A stretch of 26,176 bases of DNA from Dehalococcoidales bacterium. GTDB lineage: Bacteria; Chloroflexota; Dehalococcoidia; Dehalococcoidales; GCA-2688105. The position numbers and the translations under genes were made by a program. Below the pieces are notes generated by a model. It was not told where the DNA came from. It was given only the letters and a program-made list of their open reading frames with translations, and did no database searches. The stretch is taken from NCBI GenBank assembly GCA_030640255.1, contig DAOWJS010000068.1:1-26176 (forward strand), written 5' to 3'. Shown in pieces: positions 15,769 to 22,354 of the stretch. Numbering within the stretch: position 1 is the first letter of the stretch; the number at the start of each line of letters is the position of its first letter.

Positions 15769-15909
15769 CTAACTCTTCCCTATCCTGAACATCTTAGTCC
15801 CACATACGGGACACATACCCTGAGTCGCTGGCTTACCATTCTTCATGGTTATGCTCTTAGTATCCTTCATTTCCCTTTTAGCCCGACACTTCACACAGTA
15901 TGCTTCCAT
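15769..15909 (-). CDS. small DUF5679-type zinc-ribbon protein
   Basis: A 46-residue protein that starts MEAYCVKCRAKREM and ends GMCPVCGTKMFRIGKS. Two CxxC pairs (C5/C8 and C33/C36) make a small zinc ribbon of the DUF5679 kind, whose function is unknown; a nucleic-acid role is only a guess. AAAGGAGG lies nine bases before the ATG, and both ends are clear, so this is a real gene despite its size. It stands alone on the minus strand, convergent with glnA. Confidence 0.85.
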   Translation of the reverse strand: MEAYCVKCRAKREMKDTKSITMKNGKPATQGMCPVCGTKMFRIGKS

Positions 15910-16083
15910 TTTTATCTGCCTCCTTTTTTTGGGTTAAATCATAAACTATTCACTCCGGTAATGTCAATAGCCTAATAGTCACACACAAACCTGAAATAGG
16001 GATAACGGAAGCCTGTTGTTACCTTAGAGATAAGAAGGTGGGTCAGGATTTACCCCTGACCCCTAAACTTTCTCTTTTTAGCC

Positions 16084-16102
16084 TAGGCAAGTTGTCGCCT
16101 AG
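16084..16102. promoter_or_regulatory. second copy of the TAGGCAA palindrome
   Basis: TAGGCAAGTTGTCGCCTAG matches the site at the NrpR-like promoter in 15 of 19 positions, with both outer arms kept (TAGGCAA and GCCTAG). It lies six bases beyond the 3' end of tRNA-Gly and about 175 bases upstream of the DUF5679 gene. It could be a regulator site or a tRNA-end hairpin; no T run follows on the minus strand. Confidence 0.45.
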
Positions 16103-16107
16103 CCTTG

Positions 16108-16182
16108 TGGAGCGGGTGATGGGATTCGAACCCACGACGTCTTGCTTGGGAAGCAAGCACTCTACCGCTGAGTTACACCCGC
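16108..16182 (-). tRNA. tRNA-Gly (anticodon CCC)
   Basis: A full cloverleaf can be drawn on the minus strand: acceptor GCGGGTG/CACCCGC, D stem ACTC/GAGT, anticodon stem CTTGC/GCAAG around loop TTCCCAA, and T arm GTGGG-TTCGAAT-CCCAT. The CCA end is encoded (16110-16108). Bases 34-36 read CCC, which decodes GGG glycine codons. It is 75 bases with CCA. A 14-base piece of its anticodon/D region is repeated 78 bases away. Confidence 0.97.
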
Positions 16183-16284
16183 CTAAATCGTATCTAGATG
16201 TGTCTAAATCTTTAGTCAAAATTCGACGAAGCAAGCACTCTTTTGTTTTTGACGGTTCTGATTGCGATTCCCGGATTATTTTAT

Positions 16285-16455
16285 TCACTTTTTAGCCTCC
16301 TTGCTCTGTTTTTGCTCTCTTCCAACCTTTTCGATAATTGCCTCTTCCAGCCACTGCCCCAGGGTCTTGTTTTGGATAACAGCGGCAACCCGGGCCTGGT
16401 GAAGGACACTTGGCCTTATCCTAATATTGCGTGGTGATTTGGCTTCCTTATTCAT
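16285..16455 (-). CDS. small ribbon-helix-helix (Arc/CopG-like) protein
   Basis: A 56-residue protein. NIRIRPSVLHQARVAAVI gives the beta-strand and first helix, and TLGQWLEEAIIEKV the second helix, the RHH pattern of antitoxins and plasmid copy-control repressors. A lysine-rich tail follows. It has no ribosome binding site; a -10 box lies 11 bases before the ATG, so the leader is very short. No toxin-like gene adjoins it: the next feature downstream is tRNA-Gly. A 14-bp palindrome covers its -10 box, so it probably represses itself. Confidence 0.75.
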   Translation of the reverse strand: MNKEAKSPRNIRIRPSVLHQARVAAVIQNKTLGQWLEEAIIEKVGREQKQSKEAKK

Positions 16456-16460
16456 TCTAT

Positions 16461-16495
16461 GCTATAATTGTAGCGTATGTAGCACAAACTGTCAA
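16461..16495 (-). promoter_or_regulatory. promoter and palindromic operator of the RHH gene
   Basis: On the minus strand TTGACA (16495-16490), 17 bases and TACAAT (16472-16467) make a strong promoter. The nearly perfect palindrome GCTATAATTGTAGC (16461-16474) sits on the -10 box, the place expected for an autorepressor. Confidence 0.65.
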
Positions 16496-16580
16496 GCGTT
16501 TACAGAGCAATATGCCGGGAGAAAAGGTATCCCGGTTGCTAAACAATGTGCCCTTTTGTATAGCCATTTAAGTTAGAGCA

Positions 16581-16589
16581 TGCTAAAAT
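16581..16589 (+). promoter_or_regulatory. extended -10 promoter of the AAA+ gene
   Basis: TGCTAAAAT is an extended -10 of the same form as the one before the cold-shock gene. I see no good -35. A start near 16596 would leave about a dozen bases of leader including the ribosome binding site. Confidence 0.4.
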
Positions 16590-16607
16590 AAATAGCTGGG
16601 TGATCCC

Positions 16608-17729
16608 GTGGAGAAGGAAATGAAAGAGAGACTGATGGAGGAAAAATATTGCATTATCTGCTATGAGCCCATTGGCAGTAGTGAACCTGTGGAAATACCA
16701 ACGCCAAGCTATGAGCCTGATAAGCTTGTTCATCAAGATTGCTTTCTGACAAAGCTTGAAGAATTAGCGAGTGATGCCACCAGGGAAAAGATGCTAAGAT
16801 ATATCCTTGCCTACGAGAAGAACAATGATATCAACTATCTCAGGGATAAATCAAAATCAGGTATAGCGGGTTGGGAAGCGCAAACCATCGGCCTACCATC
16901 ACAGAAGCTAAGGCCTTTTCTCAATGCTGGACTACTTGGTATTACCTTCAACTCAAACAGTTCAACCGATTATGCTCTAGCTGGCAAAGACCTGGTAAGA
17001 GACTTCCTTGAAGGTAATGTAATCACCTCTAGAACCCCGGTTGACCAGGAGCTTGAGCTCCCCGATGACCTATTCGCTTGCATTATTAGCTACGATGATG
17101 TAAAGGATGAGATAAAGTTTACTCTAAGAGAAGGAAAGAGGAGCCATTATCTTATGATTGGTCCGCCGGCTACAGCCAAGAGCCTCTTTTTGATGGAGGT
17201 AGGCAGGTTAAGTGGAGCATATCCGGCTACAGGCTCAACAGTGACTGGCCCTGGGCTTACTGATGCACTACTTACCTATCAGCCCAAAATCCTGATACTG
17301 GATGAGCTTGATAAAGTAAGAATGGATGCCACAGCAGTCCTTCTATCGGTAATGGAGAGTGGGGACGTTCTGCAAACAAAATATAGAAAGCACGGTGGAC
17401 AAAAGATTAGCCTTAGCGTTTTTGCTGCTGCTAATAGAGATAGAGGTTTAGCCCCAGAACTGCTTTCCCGATTTGATACTAAGCTCTACTTTCACCCATA
17501 TTCCTTTGATGACTTCATTGGCATCTGTAGAGGATACCTATCAAGGTATGAAAATGTGCCAGGTGATATAGCCGAGTATATTGGCAAGCAGACGTGGCAT
17601 CAATTAGATAAGGATGTAAGAACAGCCAGGGGAGTAGCCAGAAGGCTAAGGGATAACACTACGAGTGATGTTGACAGAGTGGTGGCATTCTTATGTAGAT
17701 ACCGAAAGGAGTTTTCGGAGCGAGCGTGA
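16608..17729 (+). CDS. AAA+ ATPase with N-terminal Cys/His motif
   Basis: A 373-residue protein of unknown role. The N-terminus has C15-x2-C18 and H42-x2-C45, a possible zinc site, followed by a helical, winged-helix-like segment (about 60-125). The AAA+ core has Walker A GPPATAKS (185-192), Walker B ILILDELDKV (D232, E233), a sensor-1 AAANR and an SRFD arginine-finger-like motif. The core resembles RuvB/MoxR/MCM-type ATPases, with AKS in place of GKT/S as in MCM proteins. The GTG start is backed by GGTGATC, complementary to the 16S rRNA end, at good spacing. The neighbours do not settle its job; a remodelling role on DNA or protein is inference. Confidence 0.75.
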   Translation: MEKEMKERLMEEKYCIICYEPIGSSEPVEIPTPSYEPDKLVHQDCFLTKLEELASDATREKMLRYILAYEKNNDINYLRDKSKSGIAGWEAQTIGLPSQKLRPFLNAGLLGITFNSNSSTDYALAGKDLVRDFLEGNVITSRTPVDQELELPDDLFACIISYDDVKDEIKFTLREGKRSHYLMIGPPATAKSLFLMEVGRLSGAYPATGSTVTGPGLTDALLTYQPKILILDELDKVRMDATAVLLSVMESGDVLQTKYRKHGGQKISLSVFAAANRDRGLAPELLSRFDTKLYFHPYSFDDFIGICRGYLSRYENVPGDIAEYIGKQTWHQLDKDVRTARGVARRLRDNTTSDVDRVVAFLCRYRKEFSERA

Positions 17730-17794
17730 CAAGTCCGTCGATGAAAACCTTGGTCGATACAAGCTGACCTAATAGAGAAATGGGGAGGTTAATT

Positions 17795-18205
17795 ATGGCT
17801 GAAGTGGAAATGGTGATTGACTCCCTTAGACGGAGTCCGGTGAACCGTCAGTGGGTGGTAGTCTTAAAGGAGAAATTAGCGGAGCGGTATCTACCTGTTT
17901 ATATTGGTTCATCTCAGGCCGATGCTATAAAAAGAGAATTAACGGATGTTAGTCCTTCCAAACCACTGGCTCGTAATCTCGTCTCTGGGGGGATTGACGC
18001 TGTATATTCTGAGGTAAAGGCGGTCAAGCTCGACAAATTCGATAATAACGTGTTTTCTGCCAAATTAGTAATAGCTGCTCTTGGTAAGTCACATGAAGTT
18101 GACTGTCCGCCTGCTGATGCGTTGACAATTGCTGCGGGAATGAACGCGCCGATTTTCACCGATGAAATAATTTTGAGTAAAGCTGGGATCAGCGTTTGCG
18201 CGTAG
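17795..18205 (+). CDS. bifunctional nuclease family (DUF151) protein
   Basis: A 136-residue BFN/DUF151 domain protein: VVVLKEKLAERYLPVYIGSSQADAIK, the VSPSKPLARNL segment and DCPPADALTIAAGMNAPIF follow the family pattern. Plant and bacterial members have been described as nucleases or regulators; activity here is unproven. I place the start at ATG 17795 because GGGGAGGT lies five bases upstream; the ATG at 17780 comes before that site. It follows the AAA+ gene by about 65 bases on the same strand and may share its transcript. Confidence 0.85.
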   Translation: MAEVEMVIDSLRRSPVNRQWVVVLKEKLAERYLPVYIGSSQADAIKRELTDVSPSKPLARNLVSGGIDAVYSEVKAVKLDKFDNNVFSAKLVIAALGKSHEVDCPPADALTIAAGMNAPIFTDEIILSKAGISVCA

Positions 18206-18330
18206 AAGAAGGTTACTAAGCACCCCGATCAATGGCGAAGCATCCGGGCTTTAATATACCCTAAGGGGAAGACCCACTAAAGTTACATTATGAGTCGGAC
18301 ACTGTTATCCTGCTCAATTAACAGCGATGG

Positions 18331-18870
18331 CTAATCCTTTTTCTTCAAAGCGAGGTCACGGATTAGCTTAGGAATTTCATCTTCACTGGTTGGCACAATC
18401 GTTCCCTTTAACAGTTCGACCTTAAGCCTTTGAGCGATGGCTTCAAATTCCTCAAGGGTGAGGAGAATCACATTCGGCGGCTTATATGGGTCATCCAGTA
18501 AGGCTGGCTCTATTTTACCCGATGGAGAGATAGATATGCCGATGCGGGGAGAAGATGGAGGAGTTACCGGCTGCATCCCTCCTGCCTTCAAGGCAATGTC
18601 TATTCCCAGCGTCATGAATTTACCAAGGAGGTCTACTTTTTGAGCTTTGGCACGCAAATTCTGGTAGTCTGTTTTTACCGTTTGTAGTAAGGCTTCTACA
18701 CAAGAAGCCCAGAATTGGTGCTCAAACTCTTCCGGCAGTTGAGACAGTCCTATCAGTGAAGCCGTATATGAGGGAAGTAACTCCTTTGTCCTCACTCTCA
18801 GCTCACGAATTTCACCAAGAAGATTATCTAAGCTGCGCTCTCTTTGATTGAACATATCTTGTAATGTCAC
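18331..18870 (-). CDS. unknown helical protein overlapping the HTH/coiled-coil gene
   Basis: I do not recognise this 179-residue protein. The first 100 residues are helical and charged; a proline-rich break (QPVTPPSSPRIG) follows, and the C-terminal part (LTLEEFEAIAQRLKVELLKG) is helical and ends in KKKD. The GTG at 18870 lies 47 bases inside the preceding gene; an ATG at 18855 is an alternative. The overlap in another frame points to translational coupling, so the two products probably work together. No membrane segment or signal peptide is seen. Confidence 0.65.
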   Translation of the reverse strand: MTLQDMFNQRERSLDNLLGEIRELRVRTKELLPSYTASLIGLSQLPEEFEHQFWASCVEALLQTVKTDYQNLRAKAQKVDLLGKFMTLGIDIALKAGGMQPVTPPSSPRIGISISPSGKIEPALLDDPYKPPNVILLTLEEFEAIAQRLKVELLKGTIVPTSEDEIPKLIRDLALKKKD

Positions 18871-19894
18871 CCCACTTTATTCCCCAGGGTAAGCTCAGGT
18901 TCTGTGTTGGCAGCCATTTATCTATACAACCGACTACAGCGGAAGCAAGATTGAAGTCATGGTCATCGATCTTGTCCGGGTAACGGAGAAAGGGGAGAAT
19001 CTGCTCAGCCCATTCCATATCTTCTACTTCCCTTACATACCTTCCCTTCATCTCAGCTATTTGTGCAAGCTCATTCCTCATCTCCCTGATTAACTTAATA
19101 TCTCTATCGAAGTCTGCGGATGCCTTCTCCATACGGAAAGAGAGCTTTTTCTGAGTTTCACTCAGGGCTTCTATTTCTCCCGCCAACTTACTCCTCTCGC
19201 TTCTCTTACTAGCTAACTCCTCTTCAAGGGATATTAGTTCCTTGAATCTCGCCTCGAGTTCATCAGGAGAAATCCCCAGTTTCTCCGCTCTCTTCTGCAG
19301 AAAGCTGCCCAAAGAGCTGACTACGCTTTCCAGTTTATCCTTTTCCACCCTGAGTTTTTGGGCCTCTTTTTGAATCTCCTGTATTTCAGCCCTGAGCTCT
19401 TTGGCTTTGATTTCATTGGCTTTCAGGTCTTCTACCTCCCTAAGGAGCTTCTCCCTCTGGCTGGAGAGTTCTTTCACTTCGGCGGCAATCTCGGCATAGT
19501 TCTTGCCTGTTGCTCTCTCAATATGTAATAGTTCCATTGCTGCCGGTATGAAGCCCTCTGGAGGCGTAGGGCTTATCTCCGAACAGAAGTCAATCCACTC
19601 CTTAAGCTTATCCGGCTCGATATCCATATCCAGAAGTCTCTGGAAGAAAGTAAAACCTAATCTTGCTTGCGTCAGGTCTAATGTCTCTTTCCTAAGCCTT
19701 ACTGATAGACTGTGAAGCTCATCTATCCTGTCCTTCAATGCTAGGGCAGGGAATTTTCCTTCCCTGGCATCCTTAAGGATCGAAACGACTGCCCCCTTGG
19801 ATATCCCGGTTTTTGCCACTATCTCATTGGCGGATAAAGCCTGAAGGTAAAGCTCAAGGGCCTCCATTTTCGCCCCAAAAGTTATCTGTCTCAC
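18824..19894 (-). CDS. HTH DNA-binding protein with long coiled coil (KfrA-like layout)
   Basis: About 356 residues. Near the N-terminus LQALSANEIVAKTGISKGAVVSILKDAREG is a helix-turn-helix of the resolvase/sigma-region-4 kind (given here as one motif in parts: ALSANEIVAKTG and ISKGAVVSILK). Roughly residues 120-290 are heptad-rich coiled coil (KELSSQREKLLREVEDL and following), and a globular C-terminus ends near WGIKWGDITRYVQSKR. I chose GTG 19894 because GAGGAGG stands seven bases upstream; ATG 19918 precedes it. HTH plus coiled-coil is the layout of plasmid KfrA-type proteins, which bind repeated sites before their own gene. Just such an array lies upstream. Homology to KfrA is not shown. 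Confidence 0.7.
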   Translation of the reverse strand: MRQITFGAKMEALELYLQALSANEIVAKTGISKGAVVSILKDAREGKFPALALKDRIDELHSLSVRLRKETLDLTQARLGFTFFQRLLDMDIEPDKLKEWIDFCSEISPTPPEGFIPAAMELLHIERATGKNYAEIAAEVKELSSQREKLLREVEDLKANEIKAKELRAEIQEIQKEAQKLRVEKDKLESVVSSLGSFLQKRAEKLGISPDELEARFKELISLEEELASKRSERSKLAGEIEALSETQKKLSFRMEKASADFDRDIKLIREMRNELAQIAEMKGRYVREVEDMEWAEQILPFLRYPDKIDDHDFNLASAVVGCIDKWLPTQNLSLPWGIKWGDITRYVQSKRAQLR

Positions 19895-19912
19895 AGTACT
19901 GCCTCCTCGCAA

Positions 19913-20094
19913 GGTCATGTAGTTCGGTCATTAGGTCGGAGTGTTCTCCTATTCCCAGGTGGTCACCCGGTCAGGGGGGGACTCCCCCCCCTGGTCAAAT
20001 ACATTTTATCGGTATTTTTGCGATGTCGTAGAGACTATATCCTAGGTCTTCACTAATGACCGTCCACTTGACCGACCTTTTGACCATTATGACC
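19913..20094. repeat. GGTCA/TGACC motif array around a G/C hairpin
   Basis: GGTCA occurs at 19913, 19926, 19961, 19969 and 19993, with GGTCG at 19934. TGACC occurs at 20057, 20069, 20081 and 20090, with CGACC at 20073. The left group thus points one way and the right group the other. Nine exact copies in about 180 bases compares with well under one expected. CGGTCATTAG (left) and CTAATGACCG (right) form a longer inverted pair. The array lies directly upstream of the HTH/coiled-coil gene. Confidence 0.75.
19972..19993. other. perfect G/C hairpin within the motif array
   Basis: CAGGGGGGG and CCCCCCCTG form a nine-pair stem around a four-base loop. GGTCA motifs overlap both ends of it. There is no T run, so an ordinary terminator is unlikely. 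A possible -10 TAAAAT for the minus-strand gene lies just to its right (20008-20003), which would place the hairpin in the leader. Confidence 0.65.
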
Positions 20095-20115
20095 AAATTT
20101 ACGATATAAGTCAAT

Positions 20116-20304
20116 CTACAAAGCTACCGATGAAAGACATAAAGGTGGACTATTATATTCAGGGTTAAGAGCATCAGTCCAGTTTCCACAGGTAACAATA
20201 TTGTCTTTTGTGCAGCAGCCAAGATTTTGTCTGTCATAGACAATATCACATGCCCTACAAGATCCTATGTCTGGCAATTGCCGACGAACACTGCTTTGGT
20301 GCAC
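20116..20304 (-). CDS. possible small cysteine-rich protein
   Basis: A 62-codon frame with CRAC, CC and a CGNW near the end, a Cys spacing that would suit a small metal-binding protein. It has an ATG but I see no clear ribosome binding site. It lies between the motif array and the XRE gene. It may be a chance frame; I cannot assign a family. Confidence 0.3.
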   Translation of the reverse strand: MHQSSVRRQLPDIGSCRACDIVYDRQNLGCCTKDNIVTCGNWTDALNPEYNSPPLCLSSVAL

Positions 20305-20368
20305 TGTTTCGAAGGCTCTCCTTGGTGAGATGTTTAGGTACTAGATCTCGACTGGTAGTGACACCGTT

Positions 20369-20623
20369 TCATTGATCCCCTAGTGAGCCAAGCAGGTTGT
20401 TGCTCTCCTCAAATAGCCAGGGTATACTAACCTTCAAAACTTTAGCGATAGCGGCAACCTCGATGTCTGAGGCAGGCCTTCTTCCACTTTCCAGTTTTGC
20501 TATACCGGAGCGGTCTATAGTTATGCCCAAGAGTTGCAATTGAGCGGCTAACTCCATTTGAGTGACCCGTGACTCTTTCCTAGCCTTGCGAACACGTGAA
20601 CCGATAATGTTCTTCTTGCGCAT
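20369..20623 (-). CDS. XRE family HTH regulator, probably leaderless
   Basis: An 84-residue repressor-like protein made almost only of one XRE helix-turn-helix (GSRVRKARKESRVTQMELAAQL; recognition helix DRSGIAKLESGRR; then IAKVLKVSIPWLFEE). I start it at ATG 20623 because family members begin a few residues before NIIGSRVRK. Exactly six bases upstream is TATTAT, with no ribosome binding site, which fits a leaderless mRNA as for fur. In-frame TTG and ATG further upstream would add 21 and 17 residues unlike the family. Target unknown; it may control the facing two-gene unit on the + strand. Confidence 0.8.
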   Translation of the reverse strand: MRKKNIIGSRVRKARKESRVTQMELAAQLQLLGITIDRSGIAKLESGRRPASDIEVAAIAKVLKVSIPWLFEESNNLLGSLGDQ

Positions 20624-20716
20624 AAGTGAATAATAGGTGAAAATTCCATCAATTAGTGTTCCCACATAGCACATTTTATGATACAATTGATGATAGCTGA
20701 GTCTTCAAGAAAGAAG

Positions 20717-20766
20717 GTGCCTAGCCCGCAAGGAGGCAAACCATAAGCCTTCCTCTTTGGGCAAGG
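20717..20766 (+). other. imperfect inverted repeat in the leader of the coiled-coil/TM gene
   Basis: GCCTAGCCCGCAAGGAGG pairs imperfectly with CCTTCCTCTTTGGGCAAGGC. The structure hides one AAGGAGG while the gene's own AAAGGAGGG lies just after it. It may affect translation. It does not match a riboswitch I know. Confidence 0.3.
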
Positions 20767-20786
20767 CATTAAAGGAGGGCAAGACT

Positions 20787-21041
20787 ATGAGTGAGCATGT
20801 ACCTGGGGTAGATATGGTAGCCCAAGCTGAAGTCGTCGAATTGAAAGGGAAAGTCAGAGACTACGAAAAAGAATTAAAGGAGTATGAAAAGAAGAGCGAA
20901 AAGCAGGAAAAAGAAATAGAGCGGTTAAAAAACCTAACTGGTAAATCCTATGGCCTGGGGACAGTATGGTTTGTAGCCATCGTCTCATTTCTCATAGGTG
21001 TTGGAGCGACCGCAGCTTTCTTCCTCCTGACTGAAATCTGA
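20787..21041 (+). CDS. small coiled-coil membrane protein
   Basis: An 84-residue protein of unknown function. Residues about 14-52 are a charged coiled coil (VVELKGKVRDYEKELKEYEK and on), followed by one C-terminal hydrophobic segment (VWFVAIVSFLIGVGATAAFFLL), so it is probably a tail-anchored membrane protein with its coil in the cytoplasm. The start is ATG 20787, after AAAGGAGGG with a seven-base spacer. The repeat-protein gene follows 22 bases later with its own AAGGAGG, so they form a two-gene unit at the membrane and cell surface. Confidence 0.75.
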   Translation: MSEHVPGVDMVAQAEVVELKGKVRDYEKELKEYEKKSEKQEKEIERLKNLTGKSYGLGTVWFVAIVSFLIGVGATAAFFLLTEI

Positions 21042-21063
21042 CTCAAGAATAAGGAGGCAAGCT

Positions 21064-22203
21064 ATAATTATCCAGCGTCGGAGTTACAAAGACCTTATTC
21101 CAGTCTTGCTTTGTATCCTAATGCTGGGTGCAGGCTGGTTCTATATTGCTCCTAACATCATACCGGGAATAAACGGGGAAGGAGACTTCTGTACCCTTAG
21201 CATAAGTATTAACCCTTTGGGAGGAGGTTCAGTGTCTCCTCCTTCAAGTAATCGGCACGAACAAGGTACTCAAGTTACCCTGACCGCTACACCAGCAACG
21301 TGCTACCGATTTACCCACTGGTCTGGGGATGCATCTGGGGCAAGTTCAACTCTTACGATAACTATGGACTCAGATAAAAGTGTTGTTGCCAACTTCTCTA
21401 AGGTTCCCTACAGCTTAACGACATCAGTAAGTCCCTCTGGAAGCGGCAGTATAACTCCCAGTAGTGGCAGCTATGACTGTGGCGAATCAGTTACCCTAAC
21501 TGCTACACCAGCATCATGTTACCGATTTGACTACTGGGAAGGCGACGCCTTAGGTGCTAGCTCAACAATTACGATAACCATGAACTCCAACAAGAATGTA
21601 GTTGCTAACTTCACCACTATTCGGTACAGCCTATCGACATCAGTCAGTCCTTCTGGCAGTGGCAGTATAGCTCCCAGCAGTGGCAGCTATGACTGTGGCG
21701 AATCAGTTACCCTAACGGCTACACCAGCATCATCACGCTATGTGTTTGACCATTGGGCAGGGGACGTTTTGGGCAGCAGTTCAACGGTTACGGTCACTAT
21801 GACCTCAAATAAGAATATCATCGCCAATTTTCGGGATATATGCCCCCAGCGGATAGAATTCAAGATACCAGGGGTGGGCTTCATCGGGCCTTCCCCCAGA
21901 TGGGTTGAGTATAGCAAATGGCTACAACAAGGTGAAGAAGTCACATGCTCAGTGCAGTTGAAAGGAGGCTCTCTGGCTTATGGATGGGATTGGACGTGGT
22001 GGGTTAAAGTATATGACCCAGCTAATAATGTCTATCGTAGTTGGGACAAGAAGCTAGAACAAAAATTGCCTTCAGTCATTGAATTCGACTTTAGAGCTTC
22101 ATATGAAGGCGAATATAAAATTAGAATAATCCATAAAGAATTCTATGATAAAGAGGGGATAATGACAATCTGGCCGCCAAGCTGGAGGCAAACTGAGTAT
22201 TAA
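21064..22203 (+). CDS. secreted or anchored protein with three bacterial repeats; probable ATA/ATT start
   Basis: About 379 residues. A short basic start (QRRSYK) and a hydrophobic stretch (LIPVLLCILMLGAGWFYIAP) form a signal peptide or anchor. Three tandem InlB-B-type (PF18998-like) repeats of about 72 residues follow, each ending in a VVANF or IIANF strand; repeats 2 and 3 are nearly identical at DNA level with a 216-base period. The last 130 residues are a beta-rich, Trp-rich region I do not recognise. Perfect AAGGAGG (21051-21057) precedes ATA 21064 and ATT 21067, while the first common start, TTG 21106, has no ribosome binding site and would cut the signal. A surface role is inferred. 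Confidence 0.75.
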   Translation: MIIQRRSYKDLIPVLLCILMLGAGWFYIAPNIIPGINGEGDFCTLSISINPLGGGSVSPPSSNRHEQGTQVTLTATPATCYRFTHWSGDASGASSTLTITMDSDKSVVANFSKVPYSLTTSVSPSGSGSITPSSGSYDCGESVTLTATPASCYRFDYWEGDALGASSTITITMNSNKNVVANFTTIRYSLSTSVSPSGSGSIAPSSGSYDCGESVTLTATPASSRYVFDHWAGDVLGSSSTVTVTMTSNKNIIANFRDICPQRIEFKIPGVGFIGPSPRWVEYSKWLQQGEEVTCSVQLKGGSLAYGWDWTWWVKVYDPANNVYRSWDKKLEQKLPSVIEFDFRASYEGEYKIRIIHKEFYDKEGIMTIWPPSWRQTEY

Positions 22204-22235
22204 GTTCCTTGAGAGCCTTGATGTGTCTATCCCTT

Positions 22236-22271
22236 AACTAAATCTCACGATTTTAGTTGGTAGCCCCTACC
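22236..22271. terminator. paired hairpins between convergent genes
   Basis: AACTAAA (22236-22242) pairs with TTTAGTT (22252-22258), and GGTAG (22259-22263) with CTACC (22267-22271) follows at once. They lie between the repeat-protein gene and the convergent helicase gene and may end transcription in either direction; no long T run is present. Confidence 0.4.
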
Positions 22272-22354
22272 AAAGTCTCAACAGCATTTGTTTTTGGGTC
22301 AATATTAAAGAGAAGTGGAACATAGCAGAGATTGGCCTAGCTTAAACAAACTGG

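Noticed and set aside
19972..19993. G-quadruplex
   Set aside because: There is a single run of seven G; four G tracts are needed. The perfect hairpin explains the sequence better.
19913..20094. CRISPR array or plasmid-type iterons in the strict sense
   Set aside because: The motifs are only five bases long with uneven spacing and two orientations; there are no spacers and no Cas or Rep gene nearby. I report it as a motif array only.
20715..20790. GGCAAACC in a structured leader, like the start of a c-di-GMP-I riboswitch
   Set aside because: The second conserved block (GGGACGCAAAGCC) and the GNRA tetraloop are missing, so only a short motif matches by chance.
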